A stretch of 13,509 bases of DNA, from the NCBI GenBank assembly GCA_026193295.1, contig JAPHSB010000402.1, positions 1 to 13,509 on the forward strand, read 5' to 3'. Under the pieces are notes generated by a model. The model saw only the letters and a list, made by a program, of their open reading frames with translations, was not told the origin of the DNA and ran no database searches. Below, piece after piece: positions 6,241 through 13,327 of this stretch (positions are counted from its first letter, which is position 1; each line of letters starts with the position of its first letter). Origin of the DNA: Lysobacterales bacterium. GTDB lineage: Bacteria > Pseudomonadota > Gammaproteobacteria > Xanthomonadales > SZUA-36. A program made the translations under genes and the position numbers.

Positions 6241-7017
6241 TCAACGCATGCGCGTCGGTGCCTCTGCGCCCGAACGAATCGTCTCGTGGACCTTGCCCGG
6301 ACGTGGAAAGAACATCGGCACGTGCCGCTGGTATGAGCGATACCTGTCGCCCAGGATTTCGACCAGGTCATCTTCTTCCCAGCCGACCGCGACCAGTACA
6401 TAAACCGTCAAGCCACCGGCAAACAGTAAATGACCTACGGTCATGTGTGGAGTCGCCCACAGGCCGATGAACATCCCCGTGTAGAGAGGGTGCCGGATCA
6501 GGCGGTACAGGAAGATCACCTTGAACTTTGGATGTTGATAGATCCGGCCAGTAAACCGCAAGTACACCTGGCGGAGCCCAAAGAGGTCGAAGTGGTCCGT
6601 CATGAACGTGGAAATCAATGCGATCAAGAACCCCAGCGCAAAAACTGCCCACAGTGCGACCTGGAGCCATGCCGAATCCGCCTGCCAGACGGTGGACGGG
6701 ATCGGTTGCCAGAGCGCGTAGACAATAATCAGAATGGTACTCGTCGCCAGCACATAGGTGCTGCGCTCAATCACTGCCGGGATGAAGCGGGTCCATCGTT
6801 TCTTGAACCAGGGCCGCGCCATGATGCTGTGCTGCAGGCCAAATAGCACGAGCAGGAAGAGATTCACCACGAACGGATTGGCCAGGTCGACGGCTGGGCT
6901 GCTGTCAATTCCCTTGGGTACGCCAAAGTTGGAAAGAAAACCGATCAGATAAAGAAAGGTCAGGAAGAAAATCAGGTAACAGACAAATCCGTAAGCCAGC
7001 GTCAGGAATCTGGTCAT
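6241..7017 (-). CDS. mddA: Methanethiol S-methyltransferase (DMS-forming), MddA-like
   Basis: 258 residues from the ATG at 7017. It is an integral membrane protein of the isoprenylcysteine methyltransferase/NnrU-like superfamily with about five to six membrane segments. Features matching MddA are LFGLQHSIMARPWFKKRWT (58-76), ERSTYV (84-89), FMTDHFDLFGLRQVYL (138-153), the RHPLYTG motif (175-181) and WATPHMTVGHLLFA (187-200). The acidic run EEDDL (214-218) near the C-terminus is expected in the S-adenosylmethionine-binding part. MddA methylates methanethiol with S-adenosylmethionine to give dimethyl sulfide, in the inner membrane. Length and motif order are those of an intact enzyme. It stands alone: the upstream gene ends at a strong hairpin 110 bases before it, and only gene relics follow. 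A generic methyltransferase of the same fold is the alternative. Only a weak GGAT precedes the start. Confidence 0.82.
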   Translation of the reverse strand: MTRFLTLAYGFVCYLIFFLTFLYLIGFLSNFGVPKGIDSSPAVDLANPFVVNLFLLVLFGLQHSIMARPWFKKRWTRFIPAVIERSTYVLATSTILIIVYALWQPIPSTVWQADSAWLQVALWAVFALGFLIALISTFMTDHFDLFGLRQVYLRFTGRIYQHPKFKVIFLYRLIRHPLYTGMFIGLWATPHMTVGHLLFAGGLTVYVLVAVGWEEDDLVEILGDRYRSYQRHVPMFFPRPGKVHETIRSGAEAPTRMR

Positions 7018-7128
7018 TTGGTTGATCCGGGAACTGCGTGTACAGCATTTTCATAAGCATAGCGCATGGCAGGTGCCCTGCTGGTCTCGGCCTGCGATCG
7101 GCCCGAAGCGGAGAAAACCCGCTTGAGA

Positions 7129-7153
7129 GAAACCCGGCTAAATGCCGGGTTTC
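7129..7153 (-). terminator. Strong 10-bp hairpin after the DUF3604 gene
   Basis: GAAACCCGGC (7129-7138) pairs perfectly with GCCGGGTTTC (7144-7153) around a 5-base loop, 28 bases past the DUF3604 stop codon. On the minus strand the stem is followed by TCTCTCAAG, a short pyrimidine run rather than a full T-tract. The position between two minus-strand genes supports termination of the DUF3604 transcript. Confidence 0.7.
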
Positions 7154-7180
7154 CTGGTAAAAAGAATGGGTTGGAAATAA

Positions 7181-9118
7181 TCAGGGCGTGTACCAGATGG
7201 GGGAGGTATAGGCGCGCTCCTGGGTGGACATTTCCACATCTTCGCCGAACTTGACGCCGAAGCGGACTTCTTCGTAGGCCGTCCATCGAGGGGTGGGAAT
7301 TTCCAGTACCCGGGCGTAATAAACCGCCGGCAGGGCCGGATCAAATTCGGGATCTTCCCAGACTTTGATTAACTCCACCGACCCGATCGTATTTGTCCAG
7401 GTGGCTGTCTCAAAATCAACGGTATTGCCGACTGCCGGCAATTTGCCGTCAGCCCCTCGCTGGCGGTCGCCAGACCAGGCAACGTCAAACACCTTCTCCT
7501 GGCGGTTCCCGCTCTTGTCCAGCCAACCTTTGACAATTTGAATGCGGTCCAGGTTGCCCGAAAAGGGGTCCTTCAGGGCTGCTACGAGGAACTTGGGCGC
7601 TTCATTTTCTCTGCGTGGCGGCAGGTCCGCCCCCATGGGGACACCCTTCGAATAGCCCGTGTTGGCGGGGAGGCGCGTAAGCGCGTCTGCCGCGGTGAAA
7701 TCCCAACCGCCAAAGAATCGCACCATCATACGGGGACCGGTCGTGGCATAGGTCTCTCGCCGCATCATCGCGTCAAACAGGGCCTCGCGGGTATTTTCTT
7801 GCGCCCACACGGCCGCCAGGCCCGATGCAACCATATCCCAGCTCTCGTAGGTGCCGTTCGCCGTTTTGCCCATGGGATGATGGATGCGTTCCGCGCTGGG
7901 CTCAGTTCCGGAGTGCTTGCCGAAGAAATTCTCCTCTTCCGCCGTAGCCAGGCCGGTGTGGGAATCGGTTGAGCCGATCATGCCGAATTTGTATGGGTTG
8001 ACCCCCAGTTCCTGTTGCAGTTGCAGACCGATCTGCAATGCGCTTCGGGCGTATTCATAGGGCAGCATTTCATCCTTTTTCGCGCTACTGAGATCAAGGT
8101 TGCCCTGATCCCAGGTTTCATAGTCGGCGAACTCATCGTTCGGCGACAGGAGCGGATGCGCTTCCCCGTCACCCTTGATCTGGGTTACTTCGTACAGGGG
8201 CTCCCATTTCATACGCGTCTTGGCGTAGTCGCGATCGAATTTGCGGTTGGTGAAGGTATCCCGCATCGGAAACATGATGCCGTTCGAGAGATTTCCGTTA
8301 TGAGCGATAGCCAGCAAGTCGCCTCCCGTCCTGTTCTCGTAACTCTCCATCCAATTCCACAGGTCACGGGGATTTGGACTGCCAACGGGTTCCAGGGTTG
8401 TGTAGGGTTCCATCACGCTGGCCTTATTGCCACCATCTCGATAGATGACCACTCGATGCAGGTTGTTGCCGGCCGCGTTGGAGGTCCATTCGTAACCGAT
8501 AAAAGCCGTAAATCGTCCAGGTTCGTAGAATTCCTCGGCGGCATCGATAGCCGTGTCCCAGGCCGAACTGTAAGTTCGTGTACCGGGTAATGAAGCTGTC
8601 TCCATCGGAAACGTTCCTTGCGAAAAGGCTTCGATAATCTCGATGGCAGCGGCAACAGCAGTCTGGCCTCCTTCGTTGACCATGTCGTACCACCGCTTCA
8701 CTTTCGGGTTGGCGAGCATTTCAGGATTGCCGTCGAATAATTCTGGGAACCAACCCATGTTGTCCGAATGGTCGGCAACCACCAGGAAGTCCAGAGGTTT
8801 GCTCAACCGTACTTGCAAGCCGGTCGATGAGGTCACTTCCTCACCGCGCGCAAAGCGGTAGGCGTCCCGGGGCAGCAGTCGTGCTCCGAATGAGCCTGCG
8901 TCAAAAGACATTCCTGTATGCAGGTGTGTATCACCCCAAAACACCTGCGTGGGGAAATTGCGTCCGGCGTAAGGTGAAAAGTGTTTTTGTGACTTGAAGG
9001 CCTCAGCGCTGTTTTTGTCTGGTGCCGGGAGTCCAACCGTATCCGCCGCGGCCAAATTGATGAACAGGCTGCTTGCGATAACTCCCAATAGGTATGGCAT
9101 ACGCATTCTTGCGATCAT
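7181..9118 (-). CDS. Exported DUF3604 protein (PHP-like metal-dependent hydrolase fold)
   Basis: 645 residues from the ATG at 9118, with GGAG about 8 bases upstream. An upstream in-frame TTG at 9139 would add 7 residues and spoil the signal peptide. Residues 1-25 are a signal peptide (YLLGVIASSLFINLAAA, cleavage before DTVG), so the product acts in the periplasm or outside. Next comes the hallmark of the family: WGDTHLHTGMSFDA (61-74) with the H-x-H pair His65/His67, then DFLVVADHSDNMGWFPEL (110-127). Further conserved blocks are AFIGYEWTS, LLAIAHNGNLSNG and GMIGSTDSHTGLA, together supplying the His/Asp set of a metal site like that of PHP phosphoesterases. The natural substrate of DUF3604 proteins is, to my knowledge, not settled. 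Length is normal for the family and nothing is broken. It lies 76 bases downstream of the small membrane-anchored gene on the same strand and ends at a strong hairpin. Confidence 0.88.
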   Translation of the reverse strand: MIARMRMPYLLGVIASSLFINLAAADTVGLPAPDKNSAEAFKSQKHFSPYAGRNFPTQVFWGDTHLHTGMSFDAGSFGARLLPRDAYRFARGEEVTSSTGLQVRLSKPLDFLVVADHSDNMGWFPELFDGNPEMLANPKVKRWYDMVNEGGQTAVAAAIEIIEAFSQGTFPMETASLPGTRTYSSAWDTAIDAAEEFYEPGRFTAFIGYEWTSNAAGNNLHRVVIYRDGGNKASVMEPYTTLEPVGSPNPRDLWNWMESYENRTGGDLLAIAHNGNLSNGIMFPMRDTFTNRKFDRDYAKTRMKWEPLYEVTQIKGDGEAHPLLSPNDEFADYETWDQGNLDLSSAKKDEMLPYEYARSALQIGLQLQQELGVNPYKFGMIGSTDSHTGLATAEEENFFGKHSGTEPSAERIHHPMGKTANGTYESWDMVASGLAAVWAQENTREALFDAMMRRETYATTGPRMMVRFFGGWDFTAADALTRLPANTGYSKGVPMGADLPPRRENEAPKFLVAALKDPFSGNLDRIQIVKGWLDKSGNRQEKVFDVAWSGDRQRGADGKLPAVGNTVDFETATWTNTIGSVELIKVWEDPEFDPALPAVYYARVLEIPTPRWTAYEEVRFGVKFGEDVEMSTQERAYTSPIWYTP

Positions 9119-9148
9119 GGCAATGCTCCGGGTGACCAATCGCTGTCC

Positions 9149-9157
9149 AGCATAACA
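9149..9157 (-). promoter_or_regulatory. Possible extended -10 box for the DUF3604 gene
   Basis: On the minus strand TGTTATGCT has the TGn-TATnnT form of an extended -10 element and ends about 30 bases before the chosen ATG. No -35 box is evident at 17 bases. The match is short and could be chance. Confidence 0.25.
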
Positions 9158-9194
9158 TCGTCGAATTCAAGGAGTGGTCAGAATTAGACTGACT

Positions 9195-9671
9195 CTATGG
9201 CATTTTTTGTTTTTGCTGACCAATTACTTTCTCAATGTGGGCAACGAACTCCGACTCAAATAGATTGTTCGATCTTTCCCACCAGCGTTGTACTCCGGGA
9301 AAACCAAGTAGTTCAAATTTGGTTTTCTCGGAACTCGTGAAGTAGGATTCATCGACATTGGTACGAGAGACATGCAGAAATGCCTGTTCATAAATCCTGA
9401 AAGTCGAATGCAAGTTCATGCTCAGGCGTACTCTATCGATTTCAGGAAGTCCGTCGTAATCGTTGATGCCTCGCACATAAATCGAGCACAACTCCCCGTC
9501 TTCAGCCACGCTGTTCATTTGAGCAATCAGACCCCTAGCCAGTTCGCGCGTGGCATTCAGGCGAGCTTCGATGGTCTGCTTGCGAATCTGTAATGCCAGA
9601 AAAAGCAGTGTCACAATTACGGCGATGCCGCCTAATAAGTCACCAAGATTACCCAGCTGATTCAGTGTCAA
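9195..9671 (-). CDS. Small membrane-anchored protein of unknown function
   Basis: 158 residues from a TTG at 9671. AGGA lies 7 bases upstream and the protein then starts MTLNQLGNLGDLLGG, matching a common family start. A TTG at 9719 is also open and would give 174 residues; no ATG is available upstream of the membrane helix. Residues 5-27 hold LGNLGDLLGGIAVIVTLLFLALQIRKQT, one transmembrane helix followed by a basic face. The rest is a soluble, mostly helical cytoplasmic domain containing DRVRLSMNLHSTFRIYEQAF and a Trp-Trp near the C-terminus. Short proteins with this N-linked helix and a DUF-type helical domain are frequent in marine proteobacteria; I know of no established function. The coding sequence is noticeably AT-richer than its neighbours, which may mean recent acquisition. 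It lies upstream of DUF3604 on the same strand. Confidence 0.72.
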   Translation of the reverse strand: MTLNQLGNLGDLLGGIAVIVTLLFLALQIRKQTIEARLNATRELARGLIAQMNSVAEDGELCSIYVRGINDYDGLPEIDRVRLSMNLHSTFRIYEQAFLHVSRTNVDESYFTSSEKTKFELLGFPGVQRWWERSNNLFESEFVAHIEKVIGQQKQKMP

Positions 9672-9719
9672 TTTGATTTCCTGTTGACGAGCTTTGAACC
9701 AATAGTACTGTGGTAGCAA

Positions 9720-10067
9720 ACAAGCCGTCCAGATTGCAGAAATTAGTCGTTTTTAAGAGACCTTCGGTGCACAACTCAAAGGCAGGCGTGATTCACCTTT
9801 GCGATGATGTCAGCTTGTGACGGGCTCCAGAGATACAAAAGTATTTGGTGACAAGTTCGCTTTTGGGTCGGAAGCACAAGTAATCCGTTCATCCAGGCCA
9901 AGCTCCGCTTCCCGCTGCAAATTGGAATCCGAATCGACAGATTCTCGAGAGTCAGTTAGTTCGGCTAGCGGCCAGAAATAGAACGTGTCGCGAACACTTT
10001 CGATTTCCCTCAATTCGCGGCAGAGCACGTCGATGCGAACAGTGAAACAGAGTCGATATACTGATAC
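9720..10067. other. AT-richer gap between the small membrane gene and rsgA
   Basis: About 350 bases without a confident gene. It should contain the promoter of the minus-strand gene at 9195-9671, but I see no clear -35/-10 pair. The only coding candidate is the minus-strand frame at 9810-10028 (listed separately). Base composition is more AT-rich than the flanking rsgA and DUF3604 genes. There are no long repeats, tRNA or terminal inverted repeats. Confidence 0.4.
9810..10028 (-). CDS. Doubtful small reading frame downstream of rsgA
   Basis: 72 residues from a GTG at 10028, ending at 9810. No Shine-Dalgarno is visible before the GTG. The first half (LCRELREIESVRDTFYFWPL) reads like genuine protein with a helix and an aromatic cluster; the second half is polar and Ser/Asp-rich, perhaps disordered. 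The frame is the same as that of rsgA and is open directly after the rsgA TGA, through VSVYRLCFTVRIDV, although no ATG exists in that stretch. It could be a short gene with a GTG start, a decayed gene, or chance. I do not recognise a family. Confidence 0.3.
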   Translation of the reverse strand: MLCRELREIESVRDTFYFWPLAELTDSRESVDSDSNLQREAELGLDERITCASDPKANLSPNTFVSLEPVTS

Positions 10068-11114
10068 TCATCCCTTGCGCTTTTTCTGCTCTGACAGATG
10101 ATCTTTGATCATCTTGCCAAATTGTCTGTCGCGGGCTCTTTTTTCCGCCAGCGTCGCGCTGTTGAACGCCTGCTCTCGCATCAGTTTTCGGAAGCTGGAC
10201 AGGCGCCGTGCATCCAACTCACCCCGGGAAATAGCGCTTTGCACGGCACACCCGGGCTCACTGCCATGGCGGCAATCAGCGAAGCGGCATTGTGCTGACA
10301 ATGTTGTTATGTCGGCAAACGTGGTGATCACGCCCTCGTCGCAATCCGCCAACTGCAACTCGCGCATTCCCGGCATGTCCATAAGCAATCCACCGGTTGG
10401 AATCAGGTGTAGGGATCGTCCTGTGGTAATGTGCCGCCCCTTGCTGTCGTCCTCACGAATTGAGCCAGTAAGTTGAACAGTCTTACCGAGAAGGGTGTTC
10501 ACCAGGGTTGACTTTCCCACCCCCGATGAACCCATCAAAGCTACTGTTCTTCCGGCTACACACCAGGGCAAAAGTTTTTGGATTACGTCCTCGTCCAGGC
10601 AATTGACGGTTTCTACGGCCAGGAGTGAGTCCAGTGCCTGGACCTCGCGGCGTAAGCTCTCCGGATCTTCACACAGGTCTGCTTTGGAAAGGATGACTAC
10701 GGGCTCCGCACCCGCTTCATTGGCAAGACTCAGATACCGCTCTATGCGGTTTAGATTGAAGTCTTCATTCAGTGACGTGACGACGAATAGGGTATCCACA
10801 TTGGCGGCAATGAGTTGTTCGGCCACCTTGGTGCCCGCAGCTTTGCGACGGAAAAGACTGAGTCGTTCCAGCAGGCGACAGAAGTGACCTTCCGGTGTCA
10901 ATAACAACCAATCTCCCACGGTGATCGGCGGCATTCCCGGAAGCAGGTCAAGAGCAGATTTGCCTGCTTCGCCCAACAACTCGAGACGGTTGCGATACTG
11001 GGCGATTACCCGAACCACGGGATATTCCCACTGTTCCAGGCTAATCTGCTGTTGGAAAAATGGGCGCCAACCCAGTTGATCCAACTTCAGGGTATTAGCC
11101 ATTGAGTGTGACAT
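10068..11114 (-). CDS. rsgA: Ribosome small-subunit-dependent GTPase RsgA (YjeQ/YloQ)
   Basis: 348 residues from the ATG at 11114, with AGGAG about 9 bases upstream. RsgA is a cytosolic GTPase that checks late 30S subunit maturation and is activated by the ribosome. It has the circularly permuted GTPase order: G4 SKAD (143-146) precedes G1 GSSGVGKST (195-203), the Thr-Thr of G2 (HITTGR, 228-233) and G3 DMPG (246-249). An N-terminal OB-fold domain (about 30-90) should contact rRNA. The C-terminal zinc knuckle keeps all ligands: Cys276, Cys281, His283 and Cys289 in CRFADCRHGSEPGC. The basic C-terminus is usual. The protein appears complete. Often found near orn, here it stands alone, divergent from the GH16 gene across about 300 bases. 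Confidence 0.95.
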   Translation of the reverse strand: MSHSMANTLKLDQLGWRPFFQQQISLEQWEYPVVRVIAQYRNRLELLGEAGKSALDLLPGMPPITVGDWLLLTPEGHFCRLLERLSLFRRKAAGTKVAEQLIAANVDTLFVVTSLNEDFNLNRIERYLSLANEAGAEPVVILSKADLCEDPESLRREVQALDSLLAVETVNCLDEDVIQKLLPWCVAGRTVALMGSSGVGKSTLVNTLLGKTVQLTGSIREDDSKGRHITTGRSLHLIPTGGLLMDMPGMRELQLADCDEGVITTFADITTLSAQCRFADCRHGSEPGCAVQSAISRGELDARRLSSFRKLMREQAFNSATLAEKRARDRQFGKMIKDHLSEQKKRKG

Positions 11115-11416
11115 GCCAGCAAGCTCCTATGATCCGGCTGGCTGACTCGCAGCACACACCGGTGCATGCTTCATCTTACCCGACGTCCTTTCGCTGTCAC
11201 CTGTTGACCTTTAAGCCCATGACAGCAATCAACTGGAACTCCGGCGATGATGGATTCGGCTTTGGGGTTGCGGTTTCAACCCGTCGATGCAACACATTGG
11301 TTAAATCGTTCAGCTGGTGTTTCGGCCGTTGCAGGCGGACGCAGTCGCTGCTGTAAAATCCGATGTTCAGTTGCGGCAAACAGTGGCGCGGCTGAGCGCG
11401 ATGTCAGGAGAATGCG
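11115..11416. other. Divergent intergenic region between rsgA and the GH16 gene
   Basis: About 300 bases with no convincing gene. It must carry the rsgA promoter (minus strand) and the GH16 promoter (plus strand, listed separately). A small inverted repeat, GGGTTG (11265-11270) with CAACCC (11277-11282) around a 6-base loop, could be an operator or weak hairpin. CACCGGTG near 11158-11165 is an 8-base palindrome. Neither matches a regulator site that I know. Confidence 0.4.
11329..11359 (+). promoter_or_regulatory. Possible promoter of the GH16 gene
   Basis: TTGCAG at 11329-11334 and TAAAAT at 11354-11359 resemble -35 and -10 boxes, but the 19-base spacer is longer than the usual 17. The -10 lies about 58 bases before the start codon, a normal leader length. 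Support is by pattern only. Confidence 0.33.
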
Positions 11417-12262
11417 ATGAAGTTCAAGGCCTCTATTCTTGCAGCGTCCCTGCTGTTGCTGCCAAATGTCTATGCCGACGAGGAAGCCCCAATGGCGAGC
11501 AGTCCCCGCTGGCACGTGGATTTCCGTGATGATTTTGAATTCTTTAGTGCAGACAACTGGCAGGACCAAATGCTCTGGGTCAACGACGAGGACCAGTGCT
11601 ATGTGCCGGACAACCAGTATGGGACCCGCGAAGTCAGCGAGGGAACCTTGAAACTCAAAGTCGTGGACATCGGTGAAGAGCGGCCCTGCGACTATCTGGA
11701 CAAAAGCGGCAGAAGACATCCGGATAGCCGCTATGCGGCGGGCCGAATCGCCTCCAAAAACCGGCAGGAATTCGTCAAGGGGAAATGGACGGCCCGATTG
11801 AGAACCCGGGGCAACGGCCAGGATGGCATGTTTCCTGCCTGGTGGTTGCTGGGTTCACTCAATAACGAGCCACCGGTTCAAGAATCGAACGAGATTGTCT
11901 GCTGGCCGATGACCGGATCGGGAGAAATCGACATTTTCGAACATCATGGTAGCGGTGGGCCCGGCCACTACGCATCGCGAATTATAAAGAACGAGGGTCA
12001 TTGCGACGGTGGCGACTGGGCATCATTCATGAAGGTGATCGATACAGACCTGGATGAATACCATGAATACTCAGTTGAGTGGCACGGTGATGATCTGATC
12101 TTCCGCCTGGACGACGTCGAGACTTACCGCATTCCAGGCGGCGGCGCCCAATTCCCGGAGCCGATGTTCGCGGTACTCAACTATGCGAAATACTCCGCCG
12201 GGCCCATGGTGGGTGAGTGGGTAATGGAGGTCGACTGGGTCATGCACGAGTATTGGGAATAA
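11417..12262 (+). CDS. Secreted family 16 glycoside hydrolase (laminarinase/beta-glucanase-like)
   Basis: 281 residues from the ATG at 11417, with GGAG 8 bases upstream. Residues 1-20 are a signal peptide (ILAASLLLLPNVYA, cleavage before DEEA). The mature protein is a single GH16 beta-jelly-roll domain. The catalytic motif E-x-D-x-x-E is GEIDIFEHHG (169-178), with Glu170 as nucleophile, Asp172 as helper and Glu175 as acid/base. Other GH16 landmarks are the N-terminal DDFEFFSADNW, AAGRIASKNRQEFVKGKWTARLR (107-129), MFPAWWLLG (138-146), and YHEYSVEWHGDDLIFRLDDVE near residues 215-235. Four cysteines (61, 91, 162, 196) could form disulfides in the periplasm or outside. The insertion of NNEPPVQESNEIVCW before the active site may shape substrate choice. 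The family cleaves beta-1,3- or beta-1,3/1,4-glucans, agar or carrageenan; I lean to beta-glucan but cannot decide. No carbohydrate-binding module is present. The aldo/keto reductase lies 80 bases downstream. Confidence 0.9.
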   Translation: MKFKASILAASLLLLPNVYADEEAPMASSPRWHVDFRDDFEFFSADNWQDQMLWVNDEDQCYVPDNQYGTREVSEGTLKLKVVDIGEERPCDYLDKSGRRHPDSRYAAGRIASKNRQEFVKGKWTARLRTRGNGQDGMFPAWWLLGSLNNEPPVQESNEIVCWPMTGSGEIDIFEHHGSGGPGHYASRIIKNEGHCDGGDWASFMKVIDTDLDEYHEYSVEWHGDDLIFRLDDVETYRIPGGGAQFPEPMFAVLNYAKYSAGPMVGEWVMEVDWVMHEYWE

Positions 12263-12291
12263 TCATTGTCTTGCGGTCGCCTGCCGGGTTA

Positions 12292-12305
12292 GCCTCATCA
12301 GAGGC
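12292..12305 (+). other. Small hairpin between GH16 and the aldo/keto reductase gene
   Basis: GCCTC (12292-12296) pairs with GAGGC (12301-12305) around ATCA, 30 bases after the GH16 stop. An A-run, not a T-run, follows, so this is not a classical terminator for the plus strand. It may be an attenuating element or chance. Confidence 0.25.
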
Positions 12306-12342
12306 GGGAAAAAAGTGCTTTTAGCGAAACAGGGAGATTGAC

Positions 12343-13299
12343 ATGCTGAATCGACGAGTGCTCGGAAAGAGCAGCATCGCGGTCTCTGAGATCGGTTTTG
12401 GATTGTGGGCCGCCGGGGGTGACTTCTGGGGCCCTACCGACGACGGGGTCATTCTGGATGCGATCGATTATTCGTTGGAACATGGCATCAACTTTTTCGA
12501 TACTGCGGACGTCTACGGCGATGGGCACAGCGAGCGATTACTCGGAAAAGCCATGCGCGGGCGGCGGGAGAGGTTCGTGGTGGCAACAAAGATTGGCTGG
12601 CGTGGCTTCAGCGATGAAACCAAGTCGTCGGCCTACACGACGGCGGGGAAGCTCGTCGCCGGTGTGGAAAGCAACCTGCAACGTCTGCAAACCGACTATC
12701 TGGACGTGATTCAAAGCCACATCGACTTCCAGGACCCAACCATGGAGGTGTTTCTGGAGGGTTTCCAGCGCCTGCAACGCGACGGCAAAGTCCGAGCGTA
12801 CGGAGTCAGCACGAGTGATTTTGATTACCTGCGGGCTTTCAACGCAGACGGGGGTTGCGCGACCTTGCAGGTGGACTACAGCATCCTGAACCGCACTGCA
12901 GAGAGAGATATCCTGCCCTACTGTATCGAGAACAATATTGGTGTCATCGTGCGTGGGGCGCTGGCGATGGGAATCCTGGCCGGTAAATTCGCAGCCGAAA
13001 CACGGTTTCCGGAAGGTGACTTTCGAAGCCGCTGGCATGAGAACGAAGACGAATATCGCATCTACCTGAACGACCTGGCGCTGGTGGAGCGACTTCGCCC
13101 GCTGGCGCAAGGCCATAGTCTGGCGCAGTTGGCACTGCAATTCACGTTGGCTCATCCAGCCGTGAGTGCTGTGATTCCGGGCATCAAGGATCCGGCGCAG
13201 GCCAGTTCGAACATTGCAGCCGGAACGATGACGGTTCCCCTGGACGGCATTGACAAGATCGTCCCGCCGGGCGGAGGGCGGAAGATCTGGCCGGCGTGA
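12343..13299 (+). CDS. Aldo/keto reductase
   Basis: 318 residues from the ATG at 12343, with AGGGAG 6 bases upstream. It is a cytosolic NAD(P)H-dependent oxidoreductase with an (alpha/beta)8 barrel. The catalytic tetrad is complete: Asp53 and Tyr58 in FFDTADVYG (51-59), Lys83 in VVATKIGW (79-86) and His126 in QSHID (124-128). The C-terminal cofactor-binding segment SLAQLALQFTLAHPAVSAVIPGIKDPAQA (about 275-303) is typical. Length is normal for the family. The substrate is not evident; many of these enzymes reduce sugar aldehydes or oxidised steroids. It lies 80 bases after the GH16 gene on the same strand and may be transcribed with it, but a link in function is only a guess. It ends at a perfect hairpin. 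Confidence 0.92.
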   Translation: MLNRRVLGKSSIAVSEIGFGLWAAGGDFWGPTDDGVILDAIDYSLEHGINFFDTADVYGDGHSERLLGKAMRGRRERFVVATKIGWRGFSDETKSSAYTTAGKLVAGVESNLQRLQTDYLDVIQSHIDFQDPTMEVFLEGFQRLQRDGKVRAYGVSTSDFDYLRAFNADGGCATLQVDYSILNRTAERDILPYCIENNIGVIVRGALAMGILAGKFAAETRFPEGDFRSRWHENEDEYRIYLNDLALVERLRPLAQGHSLAQLALQFTLAHPAVSAVIPGIKDPAQASSNIAAGTMTVPLDGIDKIVPPGGGRKIWPA

Positions 13300-13306
13300 C
13301 CGGAGC

Positions 13307-13327
13307 GCCGGGTCACCTTGACCCGGC
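13307..13327 (+). terminator. Perfect 9-bp hairpin after the aldo/keto reductase gene
   Basis: GCCGGGTCA (13307-13315) pairs perfectly with TGACCCGGC (13319-13327) around a 3-base loop, starting 8 bases past the stop codon. It is GC-rich and strong, but has no T-run on either strand, so termination may be bidirectional or Rho-assisted. The position makes a terminator the best reading. Confidence 0.6.

Noticed and set aside
5700..6401. A single intact 233-residue protein across this frame
   Set aside because: Only the central third is homologous to a known family, with an internal gap and a frame change; the first part is antiphase to the mddA end and the last part matches nothing.
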